64,000 bases of DNA from Porticoccus sp002341315 (GTDB taxonomy: Bacteria; Pseudomonadota; Gammaproteobacteria; Pseudomonadales; Porticoccaceae), in the NCBI RefSeq assembly GCF_047634355.1, contig NZ_JBLIAL010000005.1; one strand, given 5' to 3'. Under the pieces are notes generated by a model. That model saw only the letters and a program-made list of their open reading frames with translations, was not told the DNA's origin and searched no databases. Shown piece by piece: positions 44,441-53,468 of this stretch. The stretch's first letter is position 1; the number at the start of each line of letters is the position of its first letter. The position numbers and the translations under genes are program-made.

Positions 44441-44704
44441 TCAGCTGTTATGATCAGCAATAATAGTATCCAATTCGCCCTGTTGTTCCATGCGGCGCAG
44501 GTCATCATAACCGCCAATATGGGTCTCACCAATCCAGATCTGGGGGACGGTGTGGTAACCGCTCAGCACCACCAACTCTCGCCTCATTGCCGGATCGTTA
44601 TCTACAGAAATTTCCTGGTAGGACAACTCTTTTGCCGCGAGAAGATTCTTTGCTGCGACACAGTAACCACAACTGCGAGTGGTATAGATTTTTACCGCAA
44701 CCAT
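44441..44704 (-). CDS. grxC: Glutaredoxin 3 (dithiol)
   Basis: 87 residues from the ATG at 44704 (MVAVKIYTTRSCGYCVAAKN); an upstream TTG is rejected. Active site CGYC at 12-15, followed by the TVPQIWIGETHIGGYDDL glutathione-binding part. Reduces disulfides with glutathione. It begins one base after the rhodanese stop. Confidence 0.94.
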   Translation of the reverse strand: MVAVKIYTTRSCGYCVAAKNLLAAKELSYQEISVDNDPAMRRELVVLSGYHTVPQIWIGETHIGGYDDLRRMEQQGELDTIIADHNS

Positions 44705-44705
44705 G

Positions 44706-45116
44706 TCAGCTTTTGACAACTGGCAGTTGCTGACTCTGCCACTCCATCATACCGCCGGTAAGCCGGAATACCTTAAAGCCGTTTTGCCGCAGCCTGCGTC
44801 CCGCAGCTCCAGCATTCTGCCCCACCTTGTCAGCGATAATAATAAATTTTTCACGGTGGTCATCCAGCTCACCGAGCTTGTCTGACAGTTTTGCCTGGGG
44901 AATATTCACCGCTCCGGCAATATGTCCCGCTTTGAACTCCTTGCTGTCCCGGATATCGAGCAACAACGCTTCATCCGCATTAATCATACGAGTAACAGCA
45001 TGCACTGACAGGGGTCTGCCGCTTTTGATACGCTCATTGATTGCAAACAGATAGATCAATATCAGCAATACACTCACCAGCACCCACTGCTCGCTGATAA
45101 AAACAAAGAATTCCAC
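44706..45116 (-). CDS. Membrane-anchored rhodanese-like protein (YibN type)
   Basis: 136 residues from a GTG at 45116 with AGGT upstream. A single N-terminal membrane helix (about 8-25) precedes a cytoplasmic rhodanese domain (LLLDIRDSKEFKAGHIAGAVNIP). The loop that normally carries the catalytic Cys reads IIIADKVGQNAGAAGRRL and has no Cys, so sulfurtransferase activity is doubtful. E. coli yibN occupies the same position before grxC-secB. It is divergent from gpmI. Confidence 0.85.
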   Translation of the reverse strand: MEFFVFISEQWVLVSVLLILIYLFAINERIKSGRPLSVHAVTRMINADEALLLDIRDSKEFKAGHIAGAVNIPQAKLSDKLGELDDHREKFIIIADKVGQNAGAAGRRLRQNGFKVFRLTGGMMEWQSQQLPVVKS

Positions 45117-45279
45117 GATTAAGATACCTACAGTTACGGGCCGGACCAAACCGATCTCGGGAAGCTGCGAAAGTATACACACCACGCCCTTCTCTAGGAA
45201 CCACCATTAGCACTGAAACACCTTTACAGGTAAGATTCACCTACCATTCAAACTTGCTGGAAAACCCCTGACTGAAATC

Positions 45280-46830
45280 ATGAGCGAGCAAAAAAAACCG
45301 CTGGTTTTGCTGGTGCTTGACGGCTATGGCCACAGCGACAGCAACGAATCCAATGCCATACAGGCGGCCAAAACCCCGGTTATGGACCACCTCCGGAGCC
45401 AATGCCCCACAACACTTATTGCCACGTCGGGACTGGCTGTGGGCCTGCCCGAAGGGCAGATGGGAAACAGCGAAGTGGGCCATATGACCCTTGGTGCGGG
45501 CAGAGTGATTTATCAGAGCTTTACCCGCATCAACAAGGCCATTGCCGACGGCGACTTTTTTACCAACCCCGCCTACAGCCGAGCCATCGATAAAGCGGTC
45601 AGCGGGAAGCACAGGATTCATATTCTCGGGCTCCTGTCACAGGGCGGCGTTCACAGCCATGAAGATCACATCAACGCCATGGTGGATATGGCCGCACAAC
45701 GGGGCGCAAAAGAAGTTTATGTGCACGCCTTTCTTGATGGCCGGGATACACCGCCGCGCAGCGCAGAGCAATCGCTGCAGCGCACTAGCGCCAGACTGGC
45801 CGAACTCGGTGTGGGCAGAGTCGCCTCTATCTGTGGTCGCTTTTACGCGATGGACCGAGACAACCGCTGGGATCGCGTTCAGGCCGCCTATGACCTGCTC
45901 ACGCTAGGCAAGGCTGAACATCGTGCAGCCGACCCGGTCGAGGGACTCCACGCCGCTTACCTGCGCGGTGAGAATGACGAATTCGTGTTACCCACCATCA
46001 TCGCCGATGATTTACACCCGGCTGCCACCATCGGGGATGGCGATACCGTGCTGTTCATGAACTTCCGGCCGGATCGAGCCAGAGAGATGACACGCGCACT
46101 TGTGGACAAGGATTTTTCAGGCTTCTCCCGCACAGCCCATCCCACACTGGGCGCTTTCGTGATGACGACTGAATATGCAACTGACATCCAGGCTGACTGT
46201 GCATTCCCGCCCGAGGACTTGCATAACACATTGGGCGAATACCTCAGCAATCGGGGCATGACCCAGCTGCGAATTGCCGAAACAGAAAAATATGCCCATG
46301 TGACCTTCTTCTTTAACGGCGGCCAGGAAACCCTGTTTCAGGGGGAAGATCGCATCCTGATCCCCTCCCCGAAGGTCGCCACCTACGACCTGAAGCCGGA
46401 AATGAGTGCCTACGAGCTGACGGACGAACTGGTTAAAGCCATCACCGGTTGCCAATATGATGTCATTATCTGTAACTATGCCAACTGCGATCAGGTAGGC
46501 CACAGTGGTGTCTTCGACGCAGCGGTAACAGCGGTGGAAGTCGTGGATGCCTGCCTGGATCGAGTACTGGAGGCACTCCGTCAAACCGGAGGTGAATGCT
46601 TGATCACGGCGGATCACGGTAATGTTGAACAAATGTTTGACAAAGAATCCGGCCAGGTGCACACCCAGCATACGACTTTGCCGGTACCGTTAATCTACGT
46701 GGGCCAAAGACCGCTGATACTGAGGGAAAACGGCTCACTTGCGGATGTGGCGGCGACCCTGCTCGACTTGCTGGATTTACCCCCACCACCGGAGATGACC
46801 GGACATTCGCTGGTCAGTTTTGTCCATTGA
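45280..46830 (+). CDS. gpmI: 2,3-bisphosphoglycerate-independent phosphoglycerate mutase
   Basis: 516 residues, alkaline-phosphatase superfamily with two manganese ions. Asp 14 (LVLDGYGHS) and the phosphoserine Ser 64 (MGNSEVGHM) are in place, as are HGNVEQM (ADHGNVEQMFD) near the C-terminus. Interconverts 3- and 2-phosphoglycerate. Its stop overlaps the probable envC start. Confidence 0.97.
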   Translation: MSEQKKPLVLLVLDGYGHSDSNESNAIQAAKTPVMDHLRSQCPTTLIATSGLAVGLPEGQMGNSEVGHMTLGAGRVIYQSFTRINKAIADGDFFTNPAYSRAIDKAVSGKHRIHILGLLSQGGVHSHEDHINAMVDMAAQRGAKEVYVHAFLDGRDTPPRSAEQSLQRTSARLAELGVGRVASICGRFYAMDRDNRWDRVQAAYDLLTLGKAEHRAADPVEGLHAAYLRGENDEFVLPTIIADDLHPAATIGDGDTVLFMNFRPDRAREMTRALVDKDFSGFSRTAHPTLGAFVMTTEYATDIQADCAFPPEDLHNTLGEYLSNRGMTQLRIAETEKYAHVTFFFNGGQETLFQGEDRILIPSPKVATYDLKPEMSAYELTDELVKAITGCQYDVIICNYANCDQVGHSGVFDAAVTAVEVVDACLDRVLEALRQTGGECLITADHGNVEQMFDKESGQVHTQHTTLPVPLIYVGQRPLILRENGSLADVAATLLDLLDLPPPPEMTGHSLVSFVH

Positions 46831-48002
46831 CGAAAACAACATGGCTGATGATCATGGTCGGGATACAAAAGGCACTGCTCACGGCAATCGCCTTTCTCCT
46901 GTTGAGCACAGCCAGTGCCGGGGAAAAGGAAGACCGCGCCAAACTGGAAAAAATCGGCAAGGATATCAGCAAGCTTGAGCAGTCCATCAAAGGCCAGAGC
47001 CGACAGCAGGACAAGCTGGCTGGTGAGCTGAAAAAAATTGAGCTGGCCTCCGCTGACCTGAACAATAAAATTTCCACCATTGAAAAACAGCGGGCAGCGT
47101 TGAACCGAGAGCTCATTCAACTTGAGAAACAACAGAAAGAACTCGAGTCATTAAAACACAGCCAACAACAGTTGATCAGCCAGGAGATCGCCGCTGCTTA
47201 CCGACTCGGTAGCGAAGAACCTATCAAACTTCTTCTCAACCAGGAAGATCCGGAAAAGTTCAGCCGATCCCTCAAGTACTACGATTATTTTCTCGCGGCA
47301 CGCGCTGAAAAACTCGCCTCTTACCGACAGACGCATCAACAGCTTGAGACGACCAAAAGCGATATCGCCTCCCGCGAGCAGTCTCTGGCAGAATCGCGCC
47401 AGCAACTGGTCATCGAACAGCAAACCCTGAGAGAGAATCGACAACAGAGAGAACAGTTACTCACTTCGCTGGGCAAACAGATACAGAACTCTCAACAAAC
47501 ACTGAATCAGCTCAGAAACGAACGGCAACGTCTGGAGACTGTGCTGAAAGCACTCGAGCAGCGCGCCATGCAGCTGGCAGCTCCTGCATCCAAACAGCCC
47601 TTCAGCAAGCAGAAAGGCAAGCTGCCCTGGCCGGTATCCGGCAAATTAACCCAACATTTTGGGGCGGTACGCAACGCAGATATCACCTGGAACGGCTGGT
47701 TAATGCAAGCCACGGAGGGGCTGCATGTACACAGTATTCATCATGGCCGGGTCATCTTTTCAGACTATCTGCGGGGCTATGGACTGCTAGTAATCATTGA
47801 TCACGGCGAAGGCTATATGAGTCTCTACGCCCACAACCAGGTCTTGCTCAGGGAAACCGGTGATTGGGTAAAGCCCGGCGAGCGGATTGCCAGAGTGGGC
47901 AACACCGGTGGACAGGCAGATCATGCACTTTACTTTGAAATTCGACATAATGGCAAACCCGCCAACCCGAAGGCATGGCTGGCCAGTAAAGCCGGGGGTT
48001 AA
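46827..48002 (+). CDS. envC: Murein hydrolase activator EnvC
   Basis: 391 residues if the TTG at 46827 is used; ATG codons at 46848 and 46854 are alternatives. Signal peptide ending near STASAGE, a long periplasmic coiled coil (about 30-255, Gln/Glu/Lys/Leu-rich) and a C-terminal LytM domain (about 265-391). The LytM metal site is degenerate (TWNGWLMQATEG where the first His-x3-Asp should be), as in EnvC. So it activates the amidases AmiA/AmiB rather than cutting peptidoglycan. Order gpmI-envC-ctpA is conserved. Confidence 0.93.
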   Translation: MTKTTWLMIMVGIQKALLTAIAFLLLSTASAGEKEDRAKLEKIGKDISKLEQSIKGQSRQQDKLAGELKKIELASADLNNKISTIEKQRAALNRELIQLEKQQKELESLKHSQQQLISQEIAAAYRLGSEEPIKLLLNQEDPEKFSRSLKYYDYFLAARAEKLASYRQTHQQLETTKSDIASREQSLAESRQQLVIEQQTLRENRQQREQLLTSLGKQIQNSQQTLNQLRNERQRLETVLKALEQRAMQLAAPASKQPFSKQKGKLPWPVSGKLTQHFGAVRNADITWNGWLMQATEGLHVHSIHHGRVIFSDYLRGYGLLVIIDHGEGYMSLYAHNQVLLRETGDWVKPGERIARVGNTGGQADHALYFEIRHNGKPANPKAWLASKAGG

Positions 48003-48053
48003 TAATTTTCCAGTGACAAGAGCCAAACTGCCGTTAACCAATCAGGACATTTC

Positions 48054-49337
48054 ATGAAACTGCTGACCAAATCGCTGCTGACGACGCTACTTTTACTGGT
48101 ATGGCCAGTGATTTCGTATGCAAATGAAGAGTCTGAAAATGCCCGCTTGCCACTGGAAGAGTTGCGCTATTTCACTCAGGTGTTTGACCAGATACGCCAG
48201 GCCTATGTCGAAGAAATTGACGATCAGGCACTGTTGGAAATGGCCATTAGCGGATTACTGAACGGGCTCGATCCCCACTCACTCTATATGGACGAAGCTG
48301 CCTTTGCCGAGCTACAGGAGAGCACCAGCGGAGAATTCGGCGGACTCGGCATAGAGGTTGGAATGGAAGGCAGTTTTATCAAGGTTATCAGTCCAATCGA
48401 CGACACCCCGGCATACCGCGCCGGGATTCAGGCCGGAGACCTTATTATCAAACTTGACGATCAGCTGGTACAGGGCATGCCCCTGACAGAAGCGATTGAA
48501 CTGATGCGCGGCCCAAAAGGCTCAAAAGTAACCTTGACGATTGTTAGACAAAATACCGACGGCCCTTTCGAGGTGGAAATTACCCGCGACATTATTCAAG
48601 TGATGAGTGTCCGGCACAGAATCCTGGAACCCGGCTTTGGCTATGTCAGAATTGCACAGTTTCAGGAAAATACCGGTGCCGACTTCCGGGAGGCTCTGTC
48701 TGACCTCCAGAAACAGAAAGACGGCCTGAAAGGACTGGTGCTGGATTTACGTAATAATCCGGGCGGATTACTCAACTCATCAGTAGATGTTGCCGATGCG
48801 CTACTCGACGGTGGGCTGGTGGTTTATACAGAGGGCCGAATCCCCAGCTCAAAAGAACAGTTTTATGCCACAGCTGGCGATGCACTCAATGGTATTCCCG
48901 TTGTTGTGCTGATTAATGAAGGGTCGGCTTCAGCGGCAGAAATCGTTGCCGGAGCGCTCCAGGACCACCGCCGGGCAGTACTGCTGGGTACCAGCAGTTT
49001 TGGCAAGGGTTCAGTCCAGACGGTGATACCACTGGGGACAAAACGGGCTATCAAGTTGACCACTGCCCGCTACTACACGCCCAACAAACGCTCTATACAG
49101 GCAGAGGGAATTCGGCCTGACATTACCGTCAGACCGGCTGAGATCCACTTGCTTGAAACGCAGAAACAGATCAAGGAAGCCAATCTCGCCGGCCATTTGA
49201 GCAGTGACAGTGACCCACAAATAACTGACAAGGAAGATCTGCTGCAGGCAGACAACCAATTATACGAAGCTATCAATCTCCTCCAGGGACTCAACATTTT
49301 CTCACGCAACACTAGCCGGGGTGATAAAGATCAATAG
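48054..49337 (+). CDS. Carboxy-terminal processing protease (S41 family)
   Basis: 427 residues. Signal peptide (1-23), a PDZ domain (about 95-170) and the S41 catalytic core with nucleophile Ser 291 (NEGSASAAEIVAGAL) and general base Lys 318 (SFGKGSVQ). A periplasmic protease of the CtpA/CtpB type that trims tails and can regulate murein hydrolases. Lies 51 bases after envC; yibQ, which often follows in relatives, is absent. Confidence 0.94.
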   Translation: MKLLTKSLLTTLLLLVWPVISYANEESENARLPLEELRYFTQVFDQIRQAYVEEIDDQALLEMAISGLLNGLDPHSLYMDEAAFAELQESTSGEFGGLGIEVGMEGSFIKVISPIDDTPAYRAGIQAGDLIIKLDDQLVQGMPLTEAIELMRGPKGSKVTLTIVRQNTDGPFEVEITRDIIQVMSVRHRILEPGFGYVRIAQFQENTGADFREALSDLQKQKDGLKGLVLDLRNNPGGLLNSSVDVADALLDGGLVVYTEGRIPSSKEQFYATAGDALNGIPVVVLINEGSASAAEIVAGALQDHRRAVLLGTSSFGKGSVQTVIPLGTKRAIKLTTARYYTPNKRSIQAEGIRPDITVRPAEIHLLETQKQIKEANLAGHLSSDSDPQITDKEDLLQADNQLYEAINLLQGLNIFSRNTSRGDKDQ

Positions 49338-49480
49338 AGCAGGTCAACGCATTGACTTTTTAAGAAAAATTGTGCTGAATTAGAGGGTGTTTACCCTTTC
49401 GAAACATTAGGAAGTTAATCGGATTGTGTGGAGACCTTGACTAAAAACAATACCAGTAGTTGCAGTACACGGGAGACCAC

Positions 49481-49714
49481 ATGGTAACGCCAAGAAAAGC
49501 AGAAGATGGCAGTCAAAAACCACTGATAAGAAGTGATCGTTTTTTTAAACTTCACAATTTCTGGTTCTTTGCCACACGCGAGGGTGCGGCCGTTGGTCCG
49601 TTTGACTCCAAAGAAGGTGCTGTTCAGGCCGTAGCTGACTACATTGAATTTGCCAAGAAAGCAGACGAGGAAACACTCCAGTTTTTTAAAATCGGGACGC
49701 GTTACGCCGTCTAG
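49481..49714 (+). CDS. Small conserved protein, DUF6316-like
   Basis: 77 residues from the ATG at 49481, with GGGAG five bases upstream; the frame extends to 49460. The sequence LIRSDRFFKLHNFWFFATRE, GPFDSKEGAVQAVADYIEFA resembles short DUF6316 proteins found near ctpA-like genes in marine gammaproteobacteria (from memory, not checked). Aromatic-rich and without a signal peptide, it looks cytosolic. Function unknown. No co-directional neighbour within 140 bases. Confidence 0.7.
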   Translation: MVTPRKAEDGSQKPLIRSDRFFKLHNFWFFATREGAAVGPFDSKEGAVQAVADYIEFAKKADEETLQFFKIGTRYAV

Positions 49715-49740
49715 AACGCCCGCCCCCGAGACTCATGAAG

Positions 49741-50511
49741 TCATAGACGCACTTCGATACCCCGTTCTGCCATATACACTTTGGCCTCTCTGATAGTGTA
49801 TTCCCCAAAGTGAAATATGCTTGCCGCCAATACAGCGTCGGCTTTTCCTTCAATGACACCATCGACCAGATGTTGCAGATTGCCTACGCCACCCGAAGCG
49901 ATGACAGGCACATCGACTGCATCACTGATGGCCCTGGTGAGAGGAAGGTTAAATCCGCTTTTAGTGCCATCCCTATCCATACTGGTAAGCAGTATCTCTC
50001 CCGCACCGAAGGAAACCATCTGCTCTGCCCAGGCAACCGCATCAATACCGGTAGCAATACGGCCACCATGGGTAAACACCTCCCAGCGCAACGGCTCATT
50101 GTCGGCACTCACCTGTTTGGCATCAATAGCGACCACAATGCACTGCGACCCAAACCGCTCCGCCGCCTGCCGGACGAATTCGGGAGTTTTGACGGCAGTC
50201 GAATTGATGCTGACTTTATCCGCCCCGGCATTCAGCAGTGAACGGATATCCTCAAGGCTGCGAACACCGCCACCAACCGTCAGGGGGATAAATACTTCGC
50301 TGGCCATCCGTTCCACCGTCTGAATCATCGTGTCCCGCTCTTCATGACTCGCAGTAATGTCCAGAAAAGTGATTTCGTCGGCACCTTCCTCGTTGTAGCG
50401 TTTAGCCACTTCAACCGGGTCACCCGCATCACGTATGTCGAGAAACTTGACGCCTTTAACTACTCGTCCCTTATCCACGTCGAGGCAGGGAATAATTCGC
50501 TTGGCCAGCAT
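49741..50511 (-). CDS. hisF: Imidazole glycerol phosphate synthase, cyclase subunit
   Basis: 256 residues, TIM barrel. Catalytic Asp 11 (IIPCLDVDKGRVVKG) and Asp 130 (VVAIDAK) are present, with phosphate loops PLTVGGGVRS and VPVIASGGVGN. Forms imidazole-glycerol phosphate and AICAR with HisH. The HisH, HisA and HisB genes that usually precede it are missing; instead it follows ribA with TAATG overlap. The other his genes of this window (hisG-D-C) are 30 kb away. Confidence 0.97.
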   Translation of the reverse strand: MLAKRIIPCLDVDKGRVVKGVKFLDIRDAGDPVEVAKRYNEEGADEITFLDITASHEERDTMIQTVERMASEVFIPLTVGGGVRSLEDIRSLLNAGADKVSINSTAVKTPEFVRQAAERFGSQCIVVAIDAKQVSADNEPLRWEVFTHGGRIATGIDAVAWAEQMVSFGAGEILLTSMDRDGTKSGFNLPLTRAISDAVDVPVIASGGVGNLQHLVDGVIEGKADAVLAASIFHFGEYTIREAKVYMAERGIEVRL

Positions 50512-51128
50512 TAATGATCATCCTCATTTTCATTCTGCTCATCGAACAGGTGCCCCATCTTGCCGGCCTTTGTCGCGAGATAACGAAAATTGTGGGGATT
50601 TCGGCCCGACTGCAACGCAATCCGCTCCACCACTTCTATCCCGAGACTCTCAAGCGCTTCTACCTTGCGGGGGTTATTGGTCAACAGTCTGACCCGGGTT
50701 ATCTGCAGGTGCCTGAGCATTGATTGACAGATACTGTAATCGCGCAGATCGGCGCCAAAACCGAGCTGTTCATTGGCCTCCACGGTATCGGCTCCAGCAT
50801 CCTGAAGGTGGTATGCCCTGATTTTGTTGAGCAGCCCGATACCCCGTCCCTCCTGGCGAAGATAAAGGATGACACCGCGACCTTCAGCGGCAATACGCCG
50901 CATCGCCTCTTCCAGCTGCGCGCCACAGTCACAGCGGATGCTGAAAAGTGCATCACCGGTAAGACATTCTGAGTGAATCCGCAACATAACAGGCTGGTCA
51001 CCAGCGACATCACCCATAGTGATGGCCACGTGCTCTTTATCGCTTTTCACGTCTTCGAAGCCGTGAATATCAAAGACCCCCCAGCGAGTAGGCAGTTTGG
51101 AGCTTTCAACAAAACGTAGGGTCACCAA
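50511..51128 (-). CDS. ribA: GTP cyclohydrolase II
   Basis: 205 residues. Zinc ligands Cys 55, Cys 66 and Cys 68 (HSECLTGDALFSIRCDCG), the REGRGIGL-type loop (LRQEGRGIGLLNKI) and RLLTNNPRK are all present. Opens GTP to the first riboflavin precursor. This is the active copy; the related domain of RibBX at 54459-55571 has lost its zinc site. Confidence 0.97.
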   Translation of the reverse strand: MVTLRFVESSKLPTRWGVFDIHGFEDVKSDKEHVAITMGDVAGDQPVMLRIHSECLTGDALFSIRCDCGAQLEEAMRRIAAEGRGVILYLRQEGRGIGLLNKIRAYHLQDAGADTVEANEQLGFGADLRDYSICQSMLRHLQITRVRLLTNNPRKVEALESLGIEVVERIALQSGRNPHNFRYLATKAGKMGHLFDEQNENEDDH

Positions 51129-51218
51129 TGACTCCTGAAATTTGGCGGGTGGGTATTTTAGCCGGGATAGACGCCGAGTAAAGCTTGCCAGCCAGCTTTT
51201 TAGTGAAGCATGAAAAAG

Positions 51219-51869
51219 TTAATATTTTTTTCTCATCACCAGAACGCCGGCTTCTTCACTCATTTCAATCTGACTCAAAAAACTGTTACCCAGCAACACC
51301 TGCGCCGGGAAGTTACCGATCACAACAGTTGATCGAACTTGATGGACCGTGATATTGCCGATAGTCAGTTTATCGAGATCGACGTGATAGGTATTCACAA
51401 TACCACCTGCCGTGCTGGCATTACCTTTAATACCGCGGCGAAAGTTCACCCCCAGCCGCTGGGCATCGTGCATGTTCATGGCTACCGCACTGGCCCCGGT
51501 ATCCACCATAAAATCGACCGGGCGGCCATTGATATAGCCGCTGACATAATAGTGGCCATTTTCAGCCCGGGGGATTCTGACCTCAGCCTTTTCAGCCGCG
51601 TGAAAACTGGCAGAAATACGATCTGAAAGTCCGAGGGACAACCGCTTGCCATCTACCAGCAATACCGCCTGCTGACTATTGCTTTCCAGCAGTGTAACGC
51701 CCTCCGGACTGGTCTGGCCCTGCTTGAGCAGGTGCTGTTTGCCATTGATGACCAGCACCGCACTACCACCGAATAGCCCATTCACCTGGATCTCCGGCAT
51801 CGACCAGCCCGGGAGCGAACCTGTCAGCCCTATCACGCCCAGCAAGATTACAGCGAACTTTTGTTTCAT
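51219..51869 (-). CDS. Secreted retropepsin-like aspartic protease
   Basis: 216 residues. Signal peptide (about 1-24, ending GWSMP), then a region of unknown role and a retropepsin-type domain with the single catalytic motif MVDTGASAVAM (Asp 123-Thr-Gly). One DTG per chain implies a working dimer, as in clan AA enzymes found in many Proteobacteria. It belongs to the periplasmic TIGR02281-like group; the substrate is unknown. It sits between pgpA and ribA, co-directional. Confidence 0.86.
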   Translation of the reverse strand: MKQKFAVILLGVIGLTGSLPGWSMPEIQVNGLFGGSAVLVINGKQHLLKQGQTSPEGVTLLESNSQQAVLLVDGKRLSLGLSDRISASFHAAEKAEVRIPRAENGHYYVSGYINGRPVDFMVDTGASAVAMNMHDAQRLGVNFRRGIKGNASTAGGIVNTYHVDLDKLTIGNITVHQVRSTVVIGNFPAQVLLGNSFLSQIEMSEEAGVLVMRKKY

Positions 51870-51930
51870 CCCTGCCCACGCTTATCCGAAAATTTTGTAC
51901 AGTATCGGCTATAACACGCCTGCTCGATAC

Positions 51931-52419
51931 CTAAAACCAGATTTGCCCTACAGCAAACAGAATGAGCCAGGCAAACACTCCGGCCAGCAAATCATCCAGC
52001 ATGATACCGGCACCCCCATCCACATGGCGATCAAGCCAACAGATGGGCCAGGGCTTCCAGATATCAAAAAGACGAAACAGGACGAATCCGGCCAACGCCC
52101 AGGTCCAGGTCACCGGGAGTGCTGCCATGGTCAGCCAGTAGCCCACCATCTCATCCCAGACAATCCCCTGATGATCCTTGACACCAAGATCGTGCGCCGC
52201 CCTGCCGCAAAGGTAAAAACCCAGCAGCGCGGCCAGTGCCACAATCAGTAAATAGAGCGTTAATGGCAAGGCAGCCAGGGCCGGCCAGATTAGCACGGCC
52301 ACCAGCGTGCCGGCAGTGCCCGGACCTTTGGGGGCCAGCCCACTGCCGAAGCCAAATGCCAGAAAATGCACAGGGTTTTTTAATAACTGTGCAAAAGACG
52401 GGTTCAGTCGACGATCCAT
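51931..52419 (-). CDS. pgpA: Phosphatidylglycerophosphatase A
   Basis: 162 residues, integral membrane. The family motifs GSGLAPKGPGTAGTL near the N-terminus and IVWDEMVGYWL in the centre hold the metal-binding Asp and Glu. Removes phosphate from phosphatidylglycerophosphate to give phosphatidylglycerol. Follows thiL as in most gammaproteobacteria. Confidence 0.95.
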   Translation of the reverse strand: MDRRLNPSFAQLLKNPVHFLAFGFGSGLAPKGPGTAGTLVAVLIWPALAALPLTLYLLIVALAALLGFYLCGRAAHDLGVKDHQGIVWDEMVGYWLTMAALPVTWTWALAGFVLFRLFDIWKPWPICWLDRHVDGGAGIMLDDLLAGVFAWLILFAVGQIWF

Positions 52420-52474
52420 TCACTACACCTGAAAACCAGTGGCCAACACCAGTCAAACGAGCGGCCAAAAAAGA

Positions 52475-53443
52475 CTAAAAGTGCCGGTACCCCACCTGCT
52501 CAACCTGCACCAACATGCCGTTGCCATCTATACAGCGAATTCCTGTGGTGGTGGTCATCCGGCCAATACAGGTCGCGATTAATTCACCCCTGACTATCAT
52601 ACCGTCAATTGCAGTCAGATTTTCAGGCGGCACCGTAAAACACAGCTCATAGTCGTCACCACCGGACAGCACCCAATTCTGCACTGTCCCGGCATCGGCC
52701 AGCTTCTTCAACCAGGGTGCCACCGGCAGCGCAGGTAACTGCAAATCGGCACCAAGGGTGCTTTGTTCAGCGATATGCCCGAGATCTGCCAACAAACCAT
52801 CTGATACATCCAGTGCCGCGGATGCGACGCCACGCAACTTCAGCCCCTCCTGCAACCGGGGAACAGGTTGATAAAAGCGTTTTCGCAATCGCTCACTGAC
52901 CGCCGCAGCGAGTGTTACCGAGGGCTCAAACAACTGCAACGCCGCCGCACCCTCACCCAGTGTCCCCGTGACAAAAACATGATCGCCTGCCTGGGCCCCA
53001 CCGCGGGTCAGCACGCGACCCGCTGGCACCAGACCCATGACCTGGATGGAAATAGTCAGTGGCCCGGCGGTGGTATCACCACCCACCAGGGCACAGCCAA
53101 ACTGCTCTGCATCCATCGCCAATGCCCGGGAAAATGCCTCCAGCCAACCCCTATCGGCGGTGGGCAGTGTCAGTGCCAACGTAAACCAGCGGGGAGTTGC
53201 CCCCATTGCCGCCAGATCGCTGAGGTTAACCCGCAAGGCGCGACGGGCAATATCATCGGGGGCGGCATCTGGAGGAAAATGTACGCCGACGACCAATGTA
53301 TCCACCGAAACAACCAGGTGCTGCCCTGCTGGAATATCCAGTAGTGCGGCGTCGTCTCCGACGCCTAGCATCACCCCATCAGCCTGACCGATGGCGGAAA
53401 AGTAGTGCTCGATCAGCGAAAATTCATTGAGTGGCATGTTCAA
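52475..53443 (-). CDS. thiL: Thiamine-monophosphate kinase
   Basis: 322 residues. PurM-like fold with GVGDDAALLD, FGCALVGGDTTAGP, ALDVSDGLLADL and SGGDDYELCFT, the metal and nucleotide binding blocks of ThiL. Converts thiamine phosphate to thiamine diphosphate. Lies after nusB. Confidence 0.97.
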   Translation of the reverse strand: MNMPLNEFSLIEHYFSAIGQADGVMLGVGDDAALLDIPAGQHLVVSVDTLVVGVHFPPDAAPDDIARRALRVNLSDLAAMGATPRWFTLALTLPTADRGWLEAFSRALAMDAEQFGCALVGGDTTAGPLTISIQVMGLVPAGRVLTRGGAQAGDHVFVTGTLGEGAAALQLFEPSVTLAAAVSERLRKRFYQPVPRLQEGLKLRGVASAALDVSDGLLADLGHIAEQSTLGADLQLPALPVAPWLKKLADAGTVQNWVLSGGDDYELCFTVPPENLTAIDGMIVRGELIATCIGRMTTTTGIRCIDGNGMLVQVEQVGYRHF

Positions 53444-53468
53444 CCTGCCCGGAATAATGGAAAGAGAA

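Noticed and set aside
49360..49480. Promoter TTGACT near 49369 for the small gene after ctpA
   Set aside because: No -10 box at an acceptable distance; the best 17-base partner (CTGAAT) matches only three of six bases.
51185..51215. Hairpin AAGCT/AGCTT as terminator of the aspartic protease gene
   Set aside because: Stem of only five to six pairs and no T tract in the direction of transcription.
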